Shown here: in pieces, positions 58,915 through 64,000 of the stretch | Layout: every line of letters begins with the position of its first letter | Numbering within the stretch: the stretch's first letter is position 1 | NCBI RefSeq assembly: GCF_004570865.1 | Contig: NZ_SPQS01000009.1 | Span: forward strand, 248,001 to 312,000 | Source: Bradyrhizobium frederickii | GTDB taxonomy: Bacteria > Pseudomonadota > Alphaproteobacteria > Rhizobiales > Xanthobacteraceae | Length of the DNA: 64,000 bases | Reading direction: 5' to 3' | Translations under genes and position numbers: made by a program | The notes under the pieces: generated by a model | Database searches by the model: none | What the model was told of the DNA's origin: nothing | What the model saw: only the letters and a program-made list of their open reading frames with translations

Positions 58915-59013
58915 AGCATGATCCGGAAAAGTGCGCAGCGGTTTTCCGAAAAGATCATGCTTAAACAACAACCTAAAGCGCGATGACGATTCATCCAATC
59001 GCATCGCGCTTTA
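58912..59013. repeat. Palindromic repeat, family F, double hairpin shared by two convergent genes
   Basis: First hairpin: AAGCATGATCCGGAAAA (58914-58930) against TTTTCCG...GATCATGCTT (58942-58962). Second hairpin: TAAAGCGCGATG (58974-58985) against CATCGCGCTTTA (59002-59013), twelve perfect pairs. The TAA at 58912 ends the Met-rich gene and the TTA at 59011 is the stop of the MATE gene on the other strand, so the repeat both terminates translation and probably transcription in both directions. The sequence type is familiar from many rhizobial genomes. Confidence 0.85.
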
Positions 59014-60450
59014 GTCGGTGGCACCCGATAGCGCTGGTCTGATCGCGGGCGTGCTCGCGCGCGGTCCCCAGCGCGTCAGCACGACGCTGGAGGATGAGAG
59101 CAGGCCGAGCACGACCATCGAGCTCGCGGCCAGCCAGAAAAAGCTCTGCGCGGTGGCCTCATGGGTCGACAGCCACCAGCCGACGGCCGAGATGTAGACC
59201 AGCCGCGCCGTCTGCGCCAGCACCGGCCCGATCACCTTGGCCGCGCCTTGCGAGGAGAAATACATCGTCGTGGCGATGCCGAAAAAGGCGTAGAACGGCC
59301 CGACCGTCGAGAGATATTGATGGCTCGCCGCGCGCACGGCCGCGCTGTCGGTGAAGATGTCGATCCAGAGATCGGGGAACATCGCAACGACGCAGGCCGG
59401 CGCGCCGACGGCGACGAAGGCAGCCGCACTGGCAATCCAGGCGATGCGCCGGGCGCGCGCGACGTTGCCTGCGCCGATCGCCATCCCGACCATCGGCACA
59501 CAGGCGATGCCGAACGAGAACGCGATCGAGGTCAGCAGGAATTCGAGCCGCGCACCGATACCGTAGCCGGCGAGGATCGTGGTGCCGAACTGCGCCAGCA
59601 TGTGGGTGAAGATCGAGATCGTCAGCACCGATTGCAGCGGCGAGAAGCAGGCGATGGCGCCGACCTTCAGGATGTCGAAAAACATCGCCCATTGGATGCG
59701 CAGGCCGCGCAGCTTCGGTGTGACGCGCGCGCGGCCGGAGAACAGGTACCAGCCCATGATGCAGATGTTCATGGAATAGGCGATCAGCGCGCCCGCCGCG
59801 ACGCCGCGCATGCCGAACTGCGGCACCGGGCCGAGCCCGAGGCCGAGCGCGCCGCCGAGCACGATCTGCCAGGCCGCGGAGTTGAGGATCAGGAACGAGG
59901 GCAGCTTCATGTTGCCGGTGCCGCGCAGCACGCCGGCCATGGTGTTGAGCAGCCAGGGCAGCACAGCGCCGCCGAAAAACACCTGCGTGTAGGCGACCGC
60001 ATGCGTCAGCACATCGCCGCGGCCGCCGAGCATCTCGAGCACTTTGGGGCCGAAGATCAGCATGCCCAGCATGAAGACGAGGCCGAAGCTGATGCCGATC
60101 AGCATCGCGTGCGCGGCGAGCGTGCCGGCGCGCTCGCGATCGCCCGCACCGAGCGCGCGTGCTATGGCGGACGCCACCGCGCCGCCCATGGCGCCGCCCG
60201 ACATCGTCATGGTCAGGATGATGGTCGGGAACACCAGCGCCATCGCCGCCAGCGCCTCGACGCCGAGCCGGCCGATATAGGAGGTTTCCGCGATCACCGT
60301 GCAGGTGCCGGCCGACAGCGCGATCGCGTTGGGCCAGGCGAGGCCGAGCAGCGTGCGCAGGATCGGCCCGTCGGTCAGCGCGCTTCGCACCGGCGGCGGC
60401 GGCAGCGGACGCTCTTGCTCATCGACCGGGATTTCGGCGATGTCGGACAT
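59011..60450 (-). CDS. MATE-family efflux transporter
   Basis: A 479-residue NorM/DinF-like exporter with twelve predicted membrane helices, e.g. LLGLAWPNAIALSAGTCTVIAE and a mirrored second half starting ACFSPLQSVLTISIFTHML. Start at ATG 60450 (MSDIAEIPVDEQER) has GGAGAGG just upstream; an ATG 54 bases earlier adds an unrelated stretch. The N-terminal tail is polar and Pro-rich, cytoplasmic. The C-terminus keeps ten polar residues after the last helix and its stop lies in the family F repeat. Confidence 0.92.
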   Translation of the reverse strand: MSDIAEIPVDEQERPLPPPPVRSALTDGPILRTLLGLAWPNAIALSAGTCTVIAETSYIGRLGVEALAAMALVFPTIILTMTMSGGAMGGAVASAIARALGAGDRERAGTLAAHAMLIGISFGLVFMLGMLIFGPKVLEMLGGRGDVLTHAVAYTQVFFGGAVLPWLLNTMAGVLRGTGNMKLPSFLILNSAAWQIVLGGALGLGLGPVPQFGMRGVAAGALIAYSMNICIMGWYLFSGRARVTPKLRGLRIQWAMFFDILKVGAIACFSPLQSVLTISIFTHMLAQFGTTILAGYGIGARLEFLLTSIAFSFGIACVPMVGMAIGAGNVARARRIAWIASAAAFVAVGAPACVVAMFPDLWIDIFTDSAAVRAASHQYLSTVGPFYAFFGIATTMYFSSQGAAKVIGPVLAQTARLVYISAVGWWLSTHEATAQSFFWLAASSMVVLGLLSSSSVVLTRWGPRASTPAIRPALSGATD

Positions 60451-60680
60451 GTCCTCTCCGGGCTCGGGCGCCCTTTGCGGCGCGGCAATGCATGGGTGTG
60501 GCAATCAATTTGTTCGCGCGGCGCGCGCCGGGAGGCTTGTTAGCACGGCCATGGCCGATTGCTCCTGCGCCTGATGCAGGCGTGCCCTGCGGCAGCGCAT
60601 TTCGATGAATGGAATTGGGACTCTCTCATCTCCCGCTCCCCGCAAGCGGGTCGAGGTGGTAACCGCGGCGGCACTGCCGT

Positions 60681-61733
60681 CTATGCAATCGTCCAGACCA
60701 GCGGCGGGCGGCCACCAGCGGCGGGGCGCATATGCACGGCGATATGCCGCCCGCAGCCTGCGGCGAGGCCTTCGAGCAGCCCCTCCAGCACCTTGGCGCA
60801 GGCCGGGTGATAGTCGGCGACGTCGTCCATCAGCTTCCACGTCTGCTGGCGAACCTCGAAGGCGCCTTCGGATCGTGCGGCCTCAACCGCATCACCCTGC
60901 GCAGCAAGCAGCGCGTCCACGAACGCGGCGAATTCGCCTTCCCCGCCGCGGCTCATCGCCAGCGCGGCGGCGACGTCGTCAAAGTATTGCATCCCGATCA
61001 GCTTGCCGGTGAGGTGCAGCAGGTAGCCGGCGTCTTCAGGACCGAACAGCTGCACCATGACCGGCGCCGCGGTGCGCACATATTCCATCGCGTAATTGCG
61101 ATAGGCTTTTTCCAGGCGCGGTTTCGGCCAGCTTGCGACGGGAAGCGCCGGCGCCGTCTTCGCATCGAACAGCGGCGCTTCTAGGTGGCGTGCGAACACC
61201 AGCCGCTGGTCCAGCTCGAGCGGATGATCGTATTGGTGGTAGTATCCTTCCAGCCCGTCCTGGCCGTCGACGCTCTGCTTGGTGCAGACGAAGCCGAGCC
61301 TGAGATCGCCGAGGGCTGCGCCATTGTTGGCGTGCCAGCCGCGCAGCATCGCACGCGAGACCTCGCCGGGCACGCCGCAGATCGCGGTGCCCTTCCAGAT
61401 CCAGCGCGGCGGCGGATAGCGGATCCAGGCCTTGGTGTCGCTCTCGTACATGTATTCGACATGCACGCCGCCGATCCAGTTGGAGAGGTAGTGATATTGC
61501 GCGGCCGCCACCGCCGGCGGCAGATGATCGATCCCGAGCTTCCTCAGGCCCGGCAGGAAACGCTCCTGCTGCTGGCGGCGAAACACGCGGAAGACGAACT
61601 CGGCGGCGTCAGCCGTGCCGCGCCGTGTGACGACGGTGAGGATGAGGCCGGTGAAATAAGCGTGATAGAGGTCGGCGACCGCGCGCCAGCGCTGCCATTG
61701 GGCTTCCTGCGCGGCGTCCAAAGCGGCGGCCAT
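60681..61733 (-). CDS. Hypothetical protein, 350 residues
   Basis: I do not recognise this protein. It is soluble and begins MAAALDAAQEAQWQRWRAVADLYHAYFTGLI; aromatic-rich segments follow (AAQYHYLSNWIGGVHVEYMYESD, YPPPRWIWKGTAICGVPGEV), with a repeated ...LRGWHANNGAALGDLRLGFVCTKQ stretch and a terminal HIAVHMRPAAGGRPPLVWTIA. There are many His and Trp residues but no motif I can assign. Normal codon bias over 350 codons and lack of stops in a GC-rich context plus clear hydrophobic patterning make it a real gene. It is a single unit, 104 bases after the start of the PAS gene's stop. Confidence 0.7.
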   Translation of the reverse strand: MAAALDAAQEAQWQRWRAVADLYHAYFTGLILTVVTRRGTADAAEFVFRVFRRQQQERFLPGLRKLGIDHLPPAVAAAQYHYLSNWIGGVHVEYMYESDTKAWIRYPPPRWIWKGTAICGVPGEVSRAMLRGWHANNGAALGDLRLGFVCTKQSVDGQDGLEGYYHQYDHPLELDQRLVFARHLEAPLFDAKTAPALPVASWPKPRLEKAYRNYAMEYVRTAAPVMVQLFGPEDAGYLLHLTGKLIGMQYFDDVAAALAMSRGGEGEFAAFVDALLAAQGDAVEAARSEGAFEVRQQTWKLMDDVADYHPACAKVLEGLLEGLAAGCGRHIAVHMRPAAGGRPPLVWTIA

Positions 61734-61837
61734 GTTCGCTCCCGATCATTGTTTCGATCGAGTGTGTCACCACGCCTTGCGGCAGGCAACATCACGCCCG
61801 TGCAGGGTGCCCTGCGCGGCCGCCCGCCAATTCCGCA

Positions 61838-62254
61838 TCACGAAGTTTGCGGCGGCGCCTTGGCGGCGCGCTCACGCTCGACCCGTTCGGTGACATCGCG
61901 CGCCATCGCCACGGACCCGAGGACGTTGCCGCCGGAATCCCGCACCAGGGCGAACGTCATCTCGATGTAGAGCTTGCGTCCGCTCTTGTGCAGTGCGCGA
62001 GTTAGCGTCGGCTTGCCCGCAAGCTTCATGCTGCCGCTGGCGAGCGCGGCCTCAAAACCCTTCCAATGCGCGGCGCGCAGATGCTCGGGAATGATCAGGT
62101 CGAGATTCTGGCCGAGCGCTTCCGCAGCGGAGAAGCCGAACAGGGCCGTCGCAGCACCGTTCCAGCGCATGATCGTGCCCGAGCGATCCGAATAGATCAG
62201 CGCATCCGCGACGTTTTCAGCGATCCTTGCGTCGAGTTCGGATGGATTGCTCAT
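61838..62254 (-). CDS. Stand-alone PAS-domain protein
   Basis: A 138-residue protein made of one PAS domain and its C-cap: RIAENVADALIYSDRSGTIMRWNGAATALFGFSAAEALGQNL is the first half (positions 8-50), then a PAC-type end GSVAMARDVTERVERERAAK. No kinase, cyclase or HTH output domain is attached, so it is probably a sensor that acts by protein-protein contact. Start at ATG 62254 has AAGGA upstream. Nearby genes give no partner. Confidence 0.85.
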   Translation of the reverse strand: MSNPSELDARIAENVADALIYSDRSGTIMRWNGAATALFGFSAAEALGQNLDLIIPEHLRAAHWKGFEAALASGSMKLAGKPTLTRALHKSGRKLYIEMTFALVRDSGGNVLGSVAMARDVTERVERERAAKAPPQTS

Positions 62255-62310
62255 GTCATTTCCTTCGCCATATTCCGCGAGCGTGCCTGGCACTCCGACA
62301 CACATTCGGT

Positions 62311-62500
62311 GTCATCGCCCGCCTTGTGCGCACTTGCGCACTGGGGCGGGCGATCCAGTATTGCAGAGGCCGCGGTGATTGAGCCGATAGGCCGCGGCGT
62401 ACTGGATGCCCCGGTCCCGGCTCCGCCAAGGCTACGCCGAGGCCCACGGAGGTGCTCGGCGCGCCGAAGCTTCAGCGAAGGCGGCAAGCCGGGGCATGAC
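62311..62500. repeat. Intergenic palindromic repeat, family B (copy 4, expanded)
   Basis: Starts GTCATCGCCCGCCTTG and ends GCCGGGGCATGAC like the other copies, with ATCCAGTATTGCAGAGGCCG and GCCGCGGCGTACTGGATGCC inside, but about 60 extra bases (GGCTCCGCCAAGGCTACGCC and on) are present in the right arm. Confidence 0.7.
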
Positions 62501-62514
62501 AGTAGGATGTGCCG

Positions 62515-63651
62515 CTACACCCGAAAATGCTTCGATAGTTTGAGGCCCTGCGCCTGATAGTTCGAGCCGATGCGCTGGCCGTACATCGCGTCGGGACGGG
62601 CCAGCATCTTCTCGTAGACGAGACGGCCGACGATCTGGCCGTGCTCGAGGATGAACGGCACTTCGCGCGAGCGCACCTCCAGCACGGCGCGCGAGCCCAA
62701 CCCGCCGGCGCCGGCATAGCCGAAGCCGGGATCGAAGAATCCGGCGTAATGCACCCGGAACTCGCCGACCAGGGGATCGAACGGCACCATCTCCGCGGCG
62801 TAGTCGGGCGGCACCTGCACGGCTTCCTTCGAGGCGAGGATGTAGAACTCGCCGGGATCGAGGATCAGGCTGCCGTCGGGACGGGCCGACATCGGCTCCC
62901 AGAAATCCTCTACCGCGTAGCCGGAGCGGCGATCGACGTCGACGACGCCGGTGTGGCGCTTGGCGCGATAACCGACGAAACCGCTCGCTTTCTCGCCGGA
63001 TAGGTCGACGGAGACGGCAACGCCACCCGACAGATCGGCATCGTCGACATCGACGAGACGCTCGGCGGCGTGCAAGCCGTCGAGCTCGTCGGCGTTGAGG
63101 ATGGCATCGCCGGTGCGGAAGCGGACCTGGCTGAGGCGCGAGCCCTCGCGCACCAGCACCGGGAACGTCTTCGGGCTGATCTCGGCATAGAGCGGGCCGT
63201 GATAGCCGGCGCCGATCATGTCGAAGCGGCGGGTGCCATCGGCGATCACGCGGGTGAAGACGTCGAGCCGCCCGGTGGAGCTCTTGGGGTTCGCGGCCGC
63301 GACGATCTCCGGCGGCAGCGCGAGGCTTTCCAGCAGCGGCACGATGTAGACGCAGTTGGTCTCCAGCACCGCGCCGTCGGCGAGGCTGAACTCGTGCAGC
63401 TTCAACTCGTCGATGCGCTCGGCGACGGTGGCGCCGGGACCGGGCAGGAAGCTGGCGCGGACGCGATAGGCGATGTCGCCGAGACGCAGATCGAGGCTCG
63501 CCGGCTGGATCTGGCTCTCGACGAAGTCATAGGCGGGCAGGATGAGGCCCGCCTCCGCCATCGCCGCGATCATGCGGTCGGGCAGGATACCATTGGCGTC
63601 GGGCGCGACCGTGAACGTCAACCGGGGGGTCCTCATCAGGGTCAAATGCAT
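62515..63651 (-). CDS. dcd: 2'-deoxycytidine 5'-triphosphate deaminase (double-length)
   Basis: About 378 residues with two dUTPase/Dcd-fold halves. The first half has ILPDRMIAAMAEAG and FVESQIQPASLDLRLG, then NPKSSTGRLDVFTRVIADG, the signature that binds nucleotide; the second half has a diverged copy ending in GQIVGRLVYEKM and QAQGLKLSKHFRV. Ordinary Dcd is about 190 residues; alphaproteobacteria often have this fused form. It deaminates dCTP to dUTP. Start is uncertain: ATG 63651, ATG 63636 and a TTG at 63672 are all possible and none has a strong ribosome-binding site. Confidence 0.88.
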   Translation of the reverse strand: MHLTLMRTPRLTFTVAPDANGILPDRMIAAMAEAGLILPAYDFVESQIQPASLDLRLGDIAYRVRASFLPGPGATVAERIDELKLHEFSLADGAVLETNCVYIVPLLESLALPPEIVAAANPKSSTGRLDVFTRVIADGTRRFDMIGAGYHGPLYAEISPKTFPVLVREGSRLSQVRFRTGDAILNADELDGLHAAERLVDVDDADLSGGVAVSVDLSGEKASGFVGYRAKRHTGVVDVDRRSGYAVEDFWEPMSARPDGSLILDPGEFYILASKEAVQVPPDYAAEMVPFDPLVGEFRVHYAGFFDPGFGYAGAGGLGSRAVLEVRSREVPFILEHGQIVGRLVYEKMLARPDAMYGQRIGSNYQAQGLKLSKHFRV

Positions 63652-63699
63652 CCGGACATGCCGGAAATACAAGTCTTTTACGGCTATCCGATGGACGCC

Positions 63700-63728
63700 T
63701 TGACGGAAAGGGCATTGCCGAATATGAG
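63700..63728 (+). promoter_or_regulatory. Probable housekeeping promoter for the riboswitch-metZ transcript
   Basis: TTGACG (63700-63705), 17-base spacer, TATGAG (63723-63728). Transcription would begin about 63735, a few bases before the aptamer. Spacing is ideal and the -35 box is near consensus. Confidence 0.65.
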
Positions 63729-63739
63729 CATCACTTATC

Positions 63740-63795
63740 CCGTGGTGATTTGAGCCGGCCGGCTTGCAGCCACGTTAAATAAGTCGCTAAACAGG
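63740..63795 (+). promoter_or_regulatory. SAM-II riboswitch aptamer
   Basis: P1 is formed by CGTGG (63741-63745) and CCACG (63770-63774). Between them TGATTTGAGCC and GGCTTGCAGCC match the SAM-II consensus, and the conserved 3' strand GTTAAATAAGTCGCTAAA (63774-63791) that makes the H-type pseudoknot follows directly. SAM-II aptamers bind S-adenosylmethionine and are found upstream of methionine genes in alphaproteobacteria, which agrees with metZ downstream. Confidence 0.9.
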
Positions 63796-63846
63796 CCGGG
63801 GACCTCTGTGATCCCGGCCCGTGGAGATATCCAGGCCGGTTTTTTT
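63794..63846 (+). terminator. Alternative hairpins and intrinsic terminator of the SAM-II switch
   Basis: Three blocks can pair in two ways. GGCCGGG (63794-63800) pairs with CCCGGCC (63813-63819); or CCGGCC (63814-63819) pairs with GGCCGG (63834-63839), extended by TGGA/TCCA in the loop (63822-63833) and followed by seven T (63840-63846). The second form is a textbook terminator, the first would prevent it. This is 39 bases upstream of the metZ start. Confidence 0.8.
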
Positions 63847-63885
63847 GTGACCGTTTTCGCATTCACGGTCATGTCGGAGGGTCCT

Positions 63886-64000
63886 ATGTCGAAGTCGCCT
63901 GCTGCTTACCGCCCCGAAACCCGCCTGGTTCATTCCGGCACCCTGCGCTCGCAATATGGCGAGACGTCGGAGGCGCTGTTCCTGACCCAGGGCTATGTCT
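63886..64000 (+). CDS. metZ: O-succinylhomoserine sulfhydrylase (5' end)
   Basis: Only the first 38 residues are in the window: MSKSPAAYRPETRLVHSGTL followed by RSQYGETSEALFLTQGYV. This is the start of the PLP-dependent MetZ/MetB family, which makes homocysteine from O-succinylhomoserine and sulfide. CGGAGGGTCCT precedes ATG 63886. The SAM-II riboswitch and terminator upstream make feedback control by SAM very likely. The MetZ rather than MetB or MetY identity is a fit to the N-terminus and to the usual alphaproteobacterial arrangement. Confidence 0.88.
   Translation, partial: MSKSPAAYRPETRLVHSGTLRSQYGETSEALFLTQGYV

Overview
The window reads as chromosomal DNA of a Bradyrhizobium-like alphaproteobacterium. 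The evidence is a high GC content, class I lysyl-tRNA synthetase, a SAM-II riboswitch in front of metZ, a double-length dCTP deaminase, DUF2865, DUF3237 and DUF6460 proteins, and many palindromic intergenic repeats of the kind common in this genus. I see no integrase, transposase, phage, conjugation or symbiosis genes, so this looks like core chromosome. About 60 protein genes, one tRNA, one riboswitch and roughly 20 intergenic repeat copies in eight families can be supported.

Layout. 1-2.8 kb: tail of a polar amino acid ABC transporter operon with an SDR-like protein and an enolase-superfamily enzyme. 3.1-6.0 kb: HIT, nudC and PfkB kinase in one run, then an Lrp/AsnC regulator. 6.2-13.7 kb: phosphomannomutase, periplasmic-type aspartic protease, HrpB helicase, UDP-glucose dehydrogenase, acyltransferase. 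13.9-20.4 kb: polA, LysE exporter, GST, pyrE, DUF2865 protein. 20.5-25.7 kb: pdeM and the Lhr-type helicase (half of the ligase-associated DNA-damage-response set), SnoaL and RidA proteins. 25.8-34.9 kb: flavoprotein, Sco1 with a small membrane protein, an orphan solute-binding protein, lysS, alpha carbonic anhydrase, and a TetR/SnoaL/DUF3237 cluster. 34.9-39.9 kb: S24-like repressor, DUF952-pyrD, MATE pump, MBL hydrolase. 40.1-45.4 kb: the other half of the ligase set (ATP-dependent ligase and exonuclease), a methyltransferase, a Tat-exported branched-chain-type binding protein. 45.6-54.3 kb: one long minus-strand pentose operon (lacI-xylB-xylA-ABC transporter-aldo/keto reductase-lactonase-like amidohydrolase). 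54.4-64 kb: GNAT and XRE-cupin, tRNA-Gly(CCC), Ogt and AraC, a Met-rich secreted protein, second MATE pump, dCTP deaminase, and the SAM-II riboswitch with the first codons of metZ.

The most useful observations are: (1) polA has lost all catalytic residues of the proofreading exonuclease; (2) the four-gene ligase-associated repair set is split into two pairs about 16 kb apart, and the ligase carries an in-frame intergenic repeat; (3) one MATE gene and one SnoaL-like gene look frameshifted, the first reading through a repeat into the antisense of pyrD; (4) the SAM-II aptamer is followed by mutually exclusive hairpins ending in a classic terminator, giving a complete transcriptional switch; (5) a palindromic repeat supplies the stop codons of two convergent genes; (6) an SDR and an S24-type repressor have lost their catalytic residues.

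All family calls are from reading the sequence; no database search was run.
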